Positions 17,421-25,304 of a stretch of DNA of 64,000 nucleotides are shown in pieces. Under the pieces are notes generated by a model. It had not been told where the DNA came from. It did not search any database and saw only the letters and a list, made by a program, of their open reading frames with translations. Position 1 is the stretch's first letter. Each line of letters begins with the position of its first letter. This stretch comes from JAWLHU01 sp041690255. Lineage in GTDB: Bacteria; Bacillota; Sulfobacillia; Symbiobacteriales; Symbiobacteriaceae. A program made the translations under genes and the position numbers. The DNA lies in NCBI GenBank assembly GCA_041690255.1, contig JAWLHU010000002.1, positions 1 through 64,000 on the forward strand. The letters are read 5' to 3'.

Positions 17421-17489
17421 TCAATGGAACCCATTTCGCCAGGGATCGCCACGAATGTCACCGAATGTGACCGCAAAGGGGGAGGAAGC

Positions 17490-17846
17490 GTGAAACTGTA
17501 TCGATTTGACCGGGGCGTCGCCAAGCCGATTCCGGCCTTCGCCAGCGTCAATGCGTTCATTGCCCGGGGAGTTCGTACGACCGCACCGACACAGGTCGGC
17601 TGCTTCTACCTGGAGCCGGGCGGCGTGTTGGGATATCACCAGGCGACCGTCCCGCAGTTGCTCCTGGTCGTTCAGGGGGAGGGGTGGGTTCGAGCCGGTG
17701 ACGGCGACCGCATCCCGGTCAGCGCTGGGGACGCCGTCTTCTGGGAGGCGGGCGAGTGGCACGAGACCGGGACCGAGACCGGCCTTGTAGGGCTCCCGGT
17801 AGAGAGCGACGGGCTGGAGCCCGGGCAGTTCATGCCGGTGAAGTAG
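17490..17846 (+). CDS. Small cupin-domain protein
   Basis: A 118-aa single-domain cupin. Beta strands carry the two cupin boxes in weak form: PGGVLGYHQATVPQLLLVVQGEGWV (the His and G-x-G part of box 1) and AGDAVFWEAGEWHETG (box 2, with His). Such proteins bind a metal or small ligand; the substrate is unknown. GTG 17490 is chosen because GGGGGAGGAAGC directly precedes it. The frame is, however, open back through the 10-bp repeats to an ATG at 17214, which would add a 92-residue repetitive N-terminus, and I consider that less likely. A strong terminator follows. Confidence 0.85.
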   Translation: MKLYRFDRGVAKPIPAFASVNAFIARGVRTTAPTQVGCFYLEPGGVLGYHQATVPQLLLVVQGEGWVRAGDGDRIPVSAGDAVFWEAGEWHETGTETGLVGLPVESDGLEPGQFMPVK

Positions 17847-17850
17847 CATA

Positions 17851-17887
17851 GAAGGGGCTGAACACCATCGTTGTGTTCAGCCCCTTC
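17851..17887 (+). terminator. Terminator after cupin gene
   Basis: Perfect 15-bp stem GAAGGGGCTGAACAC (17851-17865) / GTGTTCAGCCCCTTC (17873-17887) with a 7-base loop, then GCTTTA. Confidence 0.8.
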
Positions 17888-17956
17888 GCTTTACGGCTAT
17901 GTCACGGGGGTGAGCGGGAGCACCTCGGTTCTCGCACGGAAATGAACGCGAAATAG

Positions 17957-18017
17957 TTGACTCGGGGGATGAAAGAGATATAATCATCTTACATTATATA
18001 TTTCCTACATGGAAGGA
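17957..18017 (+). promoter_or_regulatory. marR promoter and operator
   Basis: -35 TTGACT (17957-17962), a 16-base spacer and -10 TATAAT (17979-17984). About 20 bases downstream is TTTCCTACATGGAAGG (18001-18016), an inverted TTCC/GGAA repeat that recurs almost identically before the SDR gene at 18542-18558. This is consistent with MarR autoregulation. Confidence 0.7.
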
Positions 18018-18025
18018 TCTGTGGA

Positions 18026-18523
18026 ATGAACCCCACACTCGAACCGGCTGACCGGCTGCTCGGTATCTTCCTCGACCTCTTCTACCTGCAGCCCGGGCTC
18101 TCCATGGCCCCCCGCGACGTCGTCCGGCTCCGAGAGCTGCTGGAGAGCCTCAACCCCGGGGGCCTTCAACGCCGGACCGAGTCCTACCAGCTCCTCTTCC
18201 GCATTGGCCATGTGCTCTCCCGGCACGAGGGCAGCATGACCATGGGCCAGTTGAGCAGCGCCCTGGACATCCCCCTGTCGACGGCGACCCGGCTTGTCGA
18301 TTGGATGGAGGAGGGCGGCTTCGCCGAGCGGCGACCCGACCCTGCCGACGGGCGGGTGATCAGGGTTTCCCTTACAGACTCGGGAATGGAACTCTCCCGT
18401 GCGATCACGGGCTTTCTGGTAGAGCGAACGGCGAAGATCCTGGAGGAGTTCACACCGGAGGAGACCCAGATCTTCACGCTTCTGCTGGGAAAGTACCTGA
18501 CGGTCGCCCGGCGACACATCTAG
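18026..18523 (+). CDS. MarR-family transcriptional regulator
   Basis: A 165-aa MarR protein with N-terminal dimerisation helix, winged helix GQLSSALDIPLSTATRLVDWMEEGG (residues about 77-101) and wing RRPDPADGRVIRVSLTDSG. It probably represses its own gene and the SDR gene 74 bases downstream, since both carry the same TTCC-ACAT-GGAA palindrome. The ligand is unknown; MarR proteins of this type often sense aromatic or oxidising compounds. ATG 18026 follows GGAAGGA. Confidence 0.88.
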   Translation: MNPTLEPADRLLGIFLDLFYLQPGLSMAPRDVVRLRELLESLNPGGLQRRTESYQLLFRIGHVLSRHEGSMTMGQLSSALDIPLSTATRLVDWMEEGGFAERRPDPADGRVIRVSLTDSGMELSRAITGFLVERTAKILEEFTPEETQIFTLLLGKYLTVARRHI

Positions 18524-18541
18524 ACCGGCCAGATCGTCAGT

Positions 18542-18558
18542 CCTTCCAACATGGAAGG
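18542..18558 (+). promoter_or_regulatory. Second copy of MarR operator
   Basis: CCTTCC (18542-18547), spacer AACAT, GGAAGG (18553-18558). Fourteen of fifteen bases match the site upstream of marR (18002-18016). It lies 38 bases before the SDR start codon. Confidence 0.65.
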
Positions 18559-18596
18559 GTTGGCGATGGTAATACGCAAAGTGGGGGACGAAGCAA

Positions 18597-19352
18597 GTGA
18601 GGCTGAAGGGTAAGGTCGCAGTGATCACAGGAGCTGGTTCGGGAATGGGCAAGGAGATGGCGAAGCTGTTCGCCGCCGAGGGAGCCAAGGTTGTGGCTGC
18701 TGACATCGTTCCCGCCGGTGTCGAGCAGGTCGTGAGTGAGATCCGGGCCGCTGGTGGTACAGCGACCGCCGTGGTCGCCAATGTGGCCAAGGTGGAGGAG
18801 GTCGAGGCCATGATCGATGCCGCCGTGAACAACTACGGCCGGCTGGATGTCCTGGTCAACAACGCGGGCATCATGGACCGTGCAACCCCTGTGGCCGACT
18901 GCTCGGACGATCTTTGGGACCGGGTGATGGGCGTCAACCTGAATGGTCCGTTCTACGCCATCCGCAAGGCCGTACCCATCATGCTCAAGCAGGGTGGCGG
19001 ATCGATCATCAACACGGCGTCGGTCGCCAGCGTGCGCGGCGGCGCGGCAGGGGTGGCGTACACCTCCTCCAAGCATGCGGTCCTCGGCCTGACGAAGAAC
19101 GTGGCCGGCTACTATGCGAAGGAAGGAATCCGCTGCAACGCAATCCTGCCCGGTGGTGTGGCCACGGCGATCGGGATCGGTGGGGAGCCGCATCCGGAGG
19201 GCGTTGCCAAGCTGATGCAGACCGCCGCAACCTCCCCCCGGACCGCAGAGCCGCGGGAGATCGCGACTGTCGCCCTTTTCCTCGCCAGTGAGGATTCGAG
19301 CTTCGTCAACGGCATCGGGCTGATCGCCGACGGCGGCTGGGTGGCTATCTAG
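18597..19352 (+). CDS. Short-chain dehydrogenase/reductase
   Basis: A 251-aa classical SDR (FabG/glucose-dehydrogenase-like). It has the cofactor motif TGAGSGMGKEMA (residues 11-22), the NNAGI motif, the catalytic Ser in INTASVASV, YTSSK (Tyr-x-x-x-Lys, here written Y-T-S-S-K), and the C-terminal FLASEDSSFVNGIGLIADGGW. It reduces or oxidises a carbonyl or alcohol with NAD(P); the acidic residue at the end of the second strand (AADIV) favours NAD(H). Start GTG 18597 follows GGGGGACGAAGCAA. It is controlled by the upstream MarR through the shared operator, and a strong terminator follows. Confidence 0.88.
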   Translation: MRLKGKVAVITGAGSGMGKEMAKLFAAEGAKVVAADIVPAGVEQVVSEIRAAGGTATAVVANVAKVEEVEAMIDAAVNNYGRLDVLVNNAGIMDRATPVADCSDDLWDRVMGVNLNGPFYAIRKAVPIMLKQGGGSIINTASVASVRGGAAGVAYTSSKHAVLGLTKNVAGYYAKEGIRCNAILPGGVATAIGIGGEPHPEGVAKLMQTAATSPRTAEPREIATVALFLASEDSSFVNGIGLIADGGWVAI

Positions 19353-19371
19353 AAACGAACGGAACAGAGGG

Positions 19372-19404
19372 AGGCCCCGTGCTGCACAACGCAGTACGGG
19401 GCCT
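19372..19404 (+). terminator. Terminator after SDR gene
   Basis: Stem AGGCCCCGT (19372-19380) / ACGGGGCCT (19396-19404), followed by CTTTG. Confidence 0.75.
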
Positions 19405-19479
19405 CTTTGAATGCTGTCCGATCCAGCCGCACTCTACCGAGTCGGGAGTGACGAGGTTCACGGGATGCCCCGCCTTCTC

Positions 19480-20514
19480 TTACCCCGCCGCCGCCAGGTA
19501 CTCGGCGAGCGCACGTACCGCTATGGCGGTTGTGAAGACGCTCCGGTCGTCCAAAAGGTGGGGTAGCCCCATTCGCTCGAGGGCAGATGCCACCGGTGTC
19601 ATGTTTGACGGGGGCACGACCATCATCGCCCCCGGTGGGAAGCCCCCGTCCAGATTCTGATTGGCCAACAGCCACCGGATACCCGCCTCGATCGCCTCGC
19701 CGCTCTGCCGGGCCGCCCGCATGAGGGTCAGGACTGCCAGGGCGGTGGAGAAGGCGTTGGTGATTCTGTTCTTCAACGGCCAGCCTCCGTCCGGGGCTTG
19801 GGTCCGCTGAACCCAGGCTCCCGCCCGGGCCGTGGCCTCCTCACCCTGGTTGACGGCCTGCAGGGCGGAGACGGTCATGAAGGTGGGGTAGTACGGTTGG
19901 CGCCACCAGTAGTCCTCCCACCGGCCATCTTCCCCCTGCTGTCCGAGCAGATAGGCAGTCGCACGTTCCATGCGGGACCGCTCCCGCTGATTGCCGGACC
20001 AGCACAGCAGAGCGGCGGCAGTCACCGACGGAACCGAACTGGTCCACCCGCCATAGCTCTCCGACGACCCGGGAAAGAACGGGTCCTGTCCGGCGACCCG
20101 GTCCAGTGTGGCGGGGTGGTAGGTACTGACCCCTCCATCTTCGCCCTGGTGGAAAAGGCCGAGGGCCCGTGCGGCCAGGGCATCAAACTCGGGCGCCCGG
20201 ACGGCGGCCATGAAGAGCAGTCCGATCCCCGTGGAGTCGGCATCCTCCGGAATCCCTTCGCTGAAGCCCCATCCACCCGCTGCCGTCCGATTCGAGAGCA
20301 GCCAGAGTCTCGCTCGGGCTATCATGGCGCTCACCGCATGGTACATGGGCTGTTCGGGCCGGACGTAGGCCAGCTGAAGCCCGGCGAATGCGGTGGGCCA
20401 GCTGCTTCCGTAGCCGGTGATCAGTGGGAAGTCGTGCCAGGCCCCGGTCATATCCTGTCGGCGCATCAGATACTGAATCCCCCGGCCCATCGCCTGCCTG
20501 ATCTCCTCTTTCAT
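19480..20514 (-). CDS. Squalene-hopene-cyclase-like protein of the peptide cluster
   Basis: A 344-aa protein with the alpha/alpha-barrel repeats of class II terpene cyclases, about half the length of squalene-hopene cyclase. QW-like repeats are seen as QDMTGAWHDF (20-29), QGEDGRWEDYWW, QAPDGGWPLKN and QNLDGGFP. The sequence PEDADST at 89-95 lies where cyclases carry the acid motif DxDD; here it reads DADS, keeping the central Asp that donates the proton. No signal peptide or membrane helix is seen. ATG 20514 follows GTGAGGGATTTC. It is divergent from, and shares a 142-base promoter region with, the CPBP/radical-SAM operon, so it probably belongs to the same pathway. Whether it acts on a terpenoid or on the peptide is unknown. 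Confidence 0.8.
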   Translation of the reverse strand: MKEEIRQAMGRGIQYLMRRQDMTGAWHDFPLITGYGSSWPTAFAGLQLAYVRPEQPMYHAVSAMIARARLWLLSNRTAAGGWGFSEGIPEDADSTGIGLLFMAAVRAPEFDALAARALGLFHQGEDGGVSTYHPATLDRVAGQDPFFPGSSESYGGWTSSVPSVTAAALLCWSGNQRERSRMERATAYLLGQQGEDGRWEDYWWRQPYYPTFMTVSALQAVNQGEEATARAGAWVQRTQAPDGGWPLKNRITNAFSTALAVLTLMRAARQSGEAIEAGIRWLLANQNLDGGFPPGAMMVVPPSNMTPVASALERMGLPHLLDDRSVFTTAIAVRALAEYLAAAG

Positions 20515-20526
20515 GAAATCCCTCAC

Positions 20527-20656
20527 TATTGGTTGACAATTCCGTGGTTAGCGCGCAACATGTCGAACGAATTATTAGACTAACACGCTATTCAACCTTG
20601 ATGTTATACTAGTGCAACGGTATAATGCAAGAAAGAATTGAGGGGGCGACGCCGTT
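20527..20656 (+). promoter_or_regulatory. Promoter of the peptide-maturation operon
   Basis: TTGATG (20598-20603), a 17-base spacer and a perfect TATAAT (20621-20626), 30 bases before the CPBP start codon. The rest of this AT-rich divergent region presumably holds the minus-strand promoter of the cyclase-like gene, which I could not place with confidence. Confidence 0.75.
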
Positions 20657-21535
20657 ATGCGCTTCATTGAGCAACCTCGCCCGTCGTCTCCGCCATCTTC
20701 CTGGCGCCAGAACATGCACGAGGTCCTGCTCTTCCTCGGGGGGGCCGCGGCCGTGCTGGGAGCATGGCAGGGGAGCCTGGCTCTGGGCGGAGCAGCCTTG
20801 AGGAGCCTTGCCCGACGGATCGGCTTTGCGCCGGTCAACGCTCTGGTCACGGTCCTTGTGGCTGCCCTCTCCTGGGTTCTCTTCACCGCACTGCTGCGCA
20901 GGTTACAGCCCAAGCCGGCCCTCCTGCAGAGGGGAGGCGGACGGCTGCGCCGGGAGCTGGCGACCGGAGCGGCGCTGGCGACAGCCATCAGCCTCATGGC
21001 TCTGGGGGCAGGGGTCATGGCTACGGGGGCGGTCGAGTGGCAGGCGCCGGGGACTCTCTTCTGGCGCACGCTGCCATGGGTGCTGGTCCACAACCTTGGA
21101 GTCGCCGTGTATGAGGAGCTGGTCTTTCGAGGCTATCTGCCCGAGTTGCTGGCCCGCTTCTTCCGGCCGTGGCTGGCGGTGCTCCTCTCCACGGGGATCT
21201 GGACACTGCTTCACGCCGCCAATGCGCCGTCCATGCTCTTCCTGATCAACATCGCCCTCCTCGGCGCACTGTTCGCCCTGGCCCGCCTGCGAACCGGCCG
21301 ACTCTGGATGAGCATCGGGATCCACTGGTTGTGGAACGTCTGTGTGCTGGGCCTGTTCACCACCCCGATCGGATGGATGGAGCCGGCCGGATTGGTCCGG
21401 TGGTCTGCCGAGGGTTGGGCAGCAGGGACGGAGAGCTTGGAGAGCGGTGGCGTGACGCTGGTGCTGTTGGCTCTGGTACTGATAGCAGGCGGCGGCTACC
21501 ATCTGCTGACAAGAAGGGGAGGAGAGGCCGCGTGA
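20657..21535 (+). CDS. CPBP-family intramembrane metalloprotease
   Basis: A 292-aa integral membrane protein with about eight hydrophobic segments and the CPBP (CAAX/ABI) glutamic-type protease motifs: EELVFRGYLPE, F/W-x-x-x-H (WTLLHA), and HWLWN. Related proteins cleave prenylated or leader-bearing peptides; SkfC in the Bacillus subtilis killing-factor cluster is of this family. Here it heads the operon containing a radical SAM maturase and a small peptide, so leader removal or self-immunity is plausible. ATG 20657 follows GAGGGGGCGACGCCGTT. Its stop overlaps the next start (GTGA), so the two are translationally coupled. Confidence 0.87.
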   Translation: MRFIEQPRPSSPPSSWRQNMHEVLLFLGGAAAVLGAWQGSLALGGAALRSLARRIGFAPVNALVTVLVAALSWVLFTALLRRLQPKPALLQRGGGRLRRELATGAALATAISLMALGAGVMATGAVEWQAPGTLFWRTLPWVLVHNLGVAVYEELVFRGYLPELLARFFRPWLAVLLSTGIWTLLHAANAPSMLFLINIALLGALFALARLRTGRLWMSIGIHWLWNVCVLGLFTTPIGWMEPAGLVRWSAEGWAAGTESLESGGVTLVLLALVLIAGGGYHLLTRRGGEAA

Positions 21536-22941
21536 CCAGGGTCAGTGAGTATATCATCGGATCTCGGCTACCGGAGCGTGACGAGGTGGTCATGGTTCAT
21601 GGGTACACCGGGGCGTTGGATGTCGTATCCACGGACCTGTACGAGATGCTGCAGGCGGGGGGCAAGGATCCCACGGTGCTCAGTGAGATCCCGGAGGAGA
21701 TCAGGGAGCGGCTCGCCCAGCGTGGGTACCTGACCGAGTGGGACAGCCAGCGGGAGCGAGAGCACGTCTGGGAACTCTCGGACACCCTGCATACCATGCA
21801 GTCGACCCAACCGATCTTCATGATCGTGCCGACATACGCCTGCAACTTCCGCTGTCCCTACTGCTTTGAGACGTGGATGTACGAGAAGGGCGCCGAGTGG
21901 ATGAACCACCTGATGACGGAGGAGCAGGTTGACCAGGTCTTTGAAGCGATCGCCGCGGCCAGTGGCGGCTCACATCGCCAGGGGGCCAAGATCACTCTGT
22001 ATGGTGGCGAACCGCTCCAGACCGACACGGTGGCGATCGTCAATTACATCGTCAAGAAGGGTGCGGAGTTGGGCTACAAGTTCGGCGCCGTGACCAACGG
22101 CTGGCAACTGGAGGAGTTCGACAACCTGATCCGCGCCGGTCACTTTGCGGATATGCAGATCACGGTGGACGGCCCTGCCTCCATCCACAACAGACGCCGG
22201 TTTCGGGCCGGCGGTGAAGGCACCTTTGACAAGATCATGCAGAATATCGACTACGCCCTGGACCAGGGGGTAGCGGTGCGGATTCGGGTGAACGTGTCGC
22301 GCGAGAACTACCAGTCCCTTCCGGAGTTGATGGGGCTCATCAGCTCCCGGGGCTGGCACCGGCGCAGGAACTTCGCCATCTATGCCGAGCCTGTGACCGG
22401 CACCGAACACGGTGGGAAGCTCTCCACGATTGAGCTGTACCGGTACATTGCCGAGCAGAACCAGGTCAATCCGGACATGGAGGTCCTGGCGATGGGAACC
22501 GCGGTGCGGGGGCAGGTGATGGGCCTGTTGAGCACACAGGGGTACTTCAAATTCAAGGGCGCCTACTGCGGTGCTCACACCGGCATGATGATCTTCGATG
22601 CCCACAGCGAGATCTATTCCTGCTGGGATTGGGTGGGCAAGCCACAGGGCAGGGTTGGCAGCTACGGACCGGATGGGGTCCAGCTGGACCCTGTCGCCTG
22701 GGGCCAGTGGTTCAACCGCACGATCAAGAACGTCCCGGAGTGCAGCGTCTGCAAGTACGCCCTGATTTGCGGGGGCGGGTGTGCCGTCATGGCACATGAC
22801 AAGAAGGGGACCCTTTACGCCAACTATTGTGACGGGATCCAGGGCCTGTTTGTCCGGACCCTCGCCGATACCTACCGGGAGTGGGACTCTCTGCAGTTTG
22901 CACCGCTCGTCGATCAGGCCCATGGCAGCGACTGTCGGTAG
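21532..22941 (+). CDS. Radical SAM/SPASM peptide maturase
   Basis: A 469-aa protein. Residues 1-80 are a leader-binding-type alpha/beta region containing the segment IGSRLPERDEVVMV. The radical SAM 4Fe-4S motif is C104-x3-C108-x2-C111. YGGEPLQTD is the SAM-binding region. The C-terminus holds a full seven-Cys SPASM array: C-x17-C, then CSVCKYALICGGGC, then a last Cys (NYC). SPASM enzymes of this size install thioether or C-C crosslinks or epimerise residues in ribosomal peptides. The GTG at 21532 overlaps the CPBP stop and is preceded by GGGGAGGAG. The candidate substrate is the 49-aa peptide encoded 156 bases downstream. The reaction type cannot be fixed from sequence. Confidence 0.9.
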   Translation: MTRVSEYIIGSRLPERDEVVMVHGYTGALDVVSTDLYEMLQAGGKDPTVLSEIPEEIRERLAQRGYLTEWDSQREREHVWELSDTLHTMQSTQPIFMIVPTYACNFRCPYCFETWMYEKGAEWMNHLMTEEQVDQVFEAIAAASGGSHRQGAKITLYGGEPLQTDTVAIVNYIVKKGAELGYKFGAVTNGWQLEEFDNLIRAGHFADMQITVDGPASIHNRRRFRAGGEGTFDKIMQNIDYALDQGVAVRIRVNVSRENYQSLPELMGLISSRGWHRRRNFAIYAEPVTGTEHGGKLSTIELYRYIAEQNQVNPDMEVLAMGTAVRGQVMGLLSTQGYFKFKGAYCGAHTGMMIFDAHSEIYSCWDWVGKPQGRVGSYGPDGVQLDPVAWGQWFNRTIKNVPECSVCKYALICGGGCAVMAHDKKGTLYANYCDGIQGLFVRTLADTYREWDSLQFAPLVDQAHGSDCR

Positions 22942-23097
22942 TCTCTGCGAAATCCGCGACCGTCCGGCAGGCGGCTGCCCTGTCTGCCCTGCCTGGCGAC
23001 GCACGGCTGGCTCTCGATCAAGCTGTGTCCGGGGGAGGTACCTGGTCTAGTCCTGTAAACAGTGTCAATGCTGTCGCGCCGAAGGGGGTGACCGGGG

Positions 23098-23247
23098 ATG
23101 GAGAAGAAGCGGATGACCATGAAGAGCCTGAACAACAAGCTTTTCGCTGTCAACAGCGTTGAGAAGCGTCTGGCCGAGGAGCTGGAGGATCGCTTTGAGT
23201 TGGCCTGCTGGGCGGCTCACGCCTGTGGGGTTCACGACGTGATCTAA
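23098..23247 (+). CDS. Candidate RiPP precursor peptide
   Basis: A 49-aa ORF with ATG at 23098 and AAGGGGG 9 bases upstream. Charged, amphipathic leader-like residues 1-36 (including LNNKLFAVNSVEKRL and EELEDRFEL) are followed by a short tail ACWAAHACGVHDVI with two Cys (C37, C43), one Trp and two His. It is encoded between a radical SAM/SPASM maturase and a terpene-cyclase-like enzyme, and is followed by a small hairpin that could limit read-through. All of this is typical of a post-translationally modified peptide. Two Cys spaced by five residues would suit thioether crosslinking. It resembles no named class that I can recall. The possible restart Met codons at residues 6 and 8 are not preceded by better SDs. 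Confidence 0.75.
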   Translation: MEKKRMTMKSLNNKLFAVNSVEKRLAEELEDRFELACWAAHACGVHDVI

Positions 23248-23261
23248 AGTACCGCATCCTT

Positions 23262-23279
23262 GGTGCCTCCCCCGGCACC
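23262..23279 (+). terminator. Attenuator-like hairpin after the precursor gene
   Basis: GGTGCC (23262-23267) / GGCACC (23274-23279) followed by CTTCTTATC, 15 bases after the precursor stop. It is small, so partial read-through into the downstream operon is likely. This arrangement would give more peptide than enzyme. Confidence 0.5.
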
Positions 23280-23320
23280 CTTCTTATCGCCTTTATTCGC
23301 CAGCAACATGGAGGTTGATG

Positions 23321-25300
23321 ATGGACCTTGTCGGACTCCTTCGCCCCGAGTATGTCGCCGAAGGCCGTCGGATCCACGAGGGCTGCCTGAAAACCTACCG
23401 CCTGCTGCAGGGGCGGCTCGGGGTTGAACAGCTTCGCCCCCCCTTGACCAATCTGTATGATGCGTACCCGTTCCTGTTTGCCCCGCTCTTTCCGGGGCTG
23501 GACCCTGAGCGCCTGCGCGAGTTGGCGACCGCCATGCACTACTACCGGGTCGCCTGCCTTGCGTCCGATGCCGCCTTTGACGGCCAGGAGACCGACCGGT
23601 GGAATCACCTCTGGGTGCCCTATGTCTATGGGGAGTCGATGCGTCACCTCGCCGGGCTCTTCGGGACCGACCACGAGTACTGGCAGTGGTTCGAGCGCTT
23701 TCACGTGGAGTGGCTTGACGCCCTGAGGCTGGAGGCGACGGCGGCTGACACCCCCCTTGCGGAGCGGCTCGCCTTTGATCGCTTTGCGGTGATCGCCCGC
23801 GGCAAGTCTGCTCTGGCCAAGAACCCAGCGGTGGCCGTCGCCCTGCTGGGCGGTGATCTTTCGGTGGTCCCGCCACTGCTGGAGTCCCACGACCTGCTGG
23901 CCATCGGCTTTCAGCTCTACGACGACCTGACCGACTGGCGGGAGGATGCCAGGTCTGGCCGGCTCTCCTACGTGCTCGACCGCATATTGGCGGATGGGGA
24001 GCTCGAGTGGTCGGGGCCTGCTGACGAGGAGCAGTTGGAGCAGATGGGCCGGCGCCTGTACCAGTCCGGTCTCTACCGGGAGCTGCTGGATCTGAGTCTG
24101 GATCACTTGGACCGGTCGCTCTTTGCCCTGCAGGGACTGAAGCTCCCGGATTGGGAGGCCTTCAACCGCCTGCTGCACTACCGGGTGGTGCGGCTGTACT
24201 CGGACGTGCTGAAGGCCCGGCATCCGCCGTATCTGATCAAGCTCGGACAGCCGGACGAGGGGGCGGCGACCCCTCGCCTGGCTGCCTGTGCAGACCGGGC
24301 CCTGCGCCTGCTTGTCGCTCAGCAGGCGGTCGGCTTCCCCACCGCCAGCCACAACATGCCCGTCCCGCCCGAACTTGGGCGCAAGGGTTCCGAGCCGGTC
24401 ATACGAGCCAGTCTCCGCCAGCGTGCGCTGATTGCCCAGGCCCTGACCGAGGCGGCCGCCCTGGGGCTCCCGCTCGACCGGCGGGTGCTTGACCAGGAGC
24501 GTGCCTTTCTGATCAACTCTCGCACCACCGATCACGGGTGGTCCTACTACTCGGGCCTGCCGGGGATTCCGGCCAACGCCGACGATCTGGGGCACCTGCT
24601 CCCGGTCCTGCTGGACTCACCGGAGGGGGTGGAGGCCCTGGCTCCCGCCCTCGCCGCCGTGGAGATGCGGCAGAGGGATCTCCCCACCTTCCTGGTCGGC
24701 GGGACGCAAGATCTGCAGGGGGCGAAGCTCTCCCTGCAGTTGCTCCAGCTACTGGGTGGGGAGGGGCCGGATCCGGAGGTCAAGGCCAACCTCCTGGCAG
24801 GGCTCGCACAGATCCCCGGGGAGCGGTTCAGCGAGGCGATCCGCTCCGGCACACTCCTGGTGGAGCGCATGCAGAGGCCGGACGGTTCCTGGTCATCGCG
24901 CTGGTACCTCGACTCGGTCTACCCTGTCTACGCCTGCGTGCGACTGCTCAGCCGGGTCGGACCGGCCGGCCAGGCGCTGGAGAAGGCGGAAGAGTGGCTC
25001 CGAAGGAGGCAGCAGTCCGACGGCGGATGGGGCAACCCCCAGGCCACGGCACTCGCCGTATTGGCGCTGGGCATGCTGCCCGGAGAGCGGCCGCGCAGGC
25101 GGCAGGCGCTGGAGGCCGGGGTGGGTTATCTCCTGGGAACGCAGCGCCCGGATGGCAGTTGGTGCGGGTCGCCCTTCCTCAGCCCCGGACTCCGCCAGCC
25201 GGCACAGGCCACGGCAATCCCCATCTATCAGAGTGCGATCCTGACCACCGCCTTCGCCCTGCGGGCACTGCTGACACAACTTGAGCCTCGCCGGGGGTGA
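23321..25300 (+). CDS. Isoprenoid-synthase-like/terpene-cyclase-like fusion
   Basis: A 659-aa soluble protein. Residues 1-300 are all-helical and resemble class I isoprenyl diphosphate synthases: a first acidic region SDAAFDGQETD (82-92), and a second, GFQLYDDLTDWREDARSG (196-213), very like the family's FQxxDDxxD. Residues about 330-659 form the alpha/alpha barrel of class II cyclases, with PANADDL (418-423) where DxDD sits, and repeats QRPDGSWSSRW, QQSDGGWGN and QRPDGSWCG near the C-terminus. Such a layout could build and cyclise a polyprenyl chain, or act on the peptide. Start ATG 23321 is chosen because GGAGG lies 6 bases before it. It is followed 4 bases later by the M50 gene, in the same operon. 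Confidence 0.8.
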   Translation: MDLVGLLRPEYVAEGRRIHEGCLKTYRLLQGRLGVEQLRPPLTNLYDAYPFLFAPLFPGLDPERLRELATAMHYYRVACLASDAAFDGQETDRWNHLWVPYVYGESMRHLAGLFGTDHEYWQWFERFHVEWLDALRLEATAADTPLAERLAFDRFAVIARGKSALAKNPAVAVALLGGDLSVVPPLLESHDLLAIGFQLYDDLTDWREDARSGRLSYVLDRILADGELEWSGPADEEQLEQMGRRLYQSGLYRELLDLSLDHLDRSLFALQGLKLPDWEAFNRLLHYRVVRLYSDVLKARHPPYLIKLGQPDEGAATPRLAACADRALRLLVAQQAVGFPTASHNMPVPPELGRKGSEPVIRASLRQRALIAQALTEAAALGLPLDRRVLDQERAFLINSRTTDHGWSYYSGLPGIPANADDLGHLLPVLLDSPEGVEALAPALAAVEMRQRDLPTFLVGGTQDLQGAKLSLQLLQLLGGEGPDPEVKANLLAGLAQIPGERFSEAIRSGTLLVERMQRPDGSWSSRWYLDSVYPVYACVRLLSRVGPAGQALEKAEEWLRRRQQSDGGWGNPQATALAVLALGMLPGERPRRRQALEAGVGYLLGTQRPDGSWCGSPFLSPGLRQPAQATAIPIYQSAILTTAFALRALLTQLEPRRG

Positions 25301-25304
25301 CGCC

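Noticed and set aside
17214..17489. N-terminal extension of the cupin through the 10-bp repeats
   Set aside because: The repeats are open in all six frames, so openness carries no information; the GTG at 17490 has a far better SD. Kept as a note rather than as the annotated start.
17164..17560. Minus-strand repetitive ORFs across the 10-bp array
   Set aside because: They arise only because the decamer contains no stop; no SD and no matching family.
22942..23097. Other small peptides between the radical SAM gene and the 49-aa ORF
   Set aside because: Short frames here overlap the maturase 3' end or lack an SD and codon bias.
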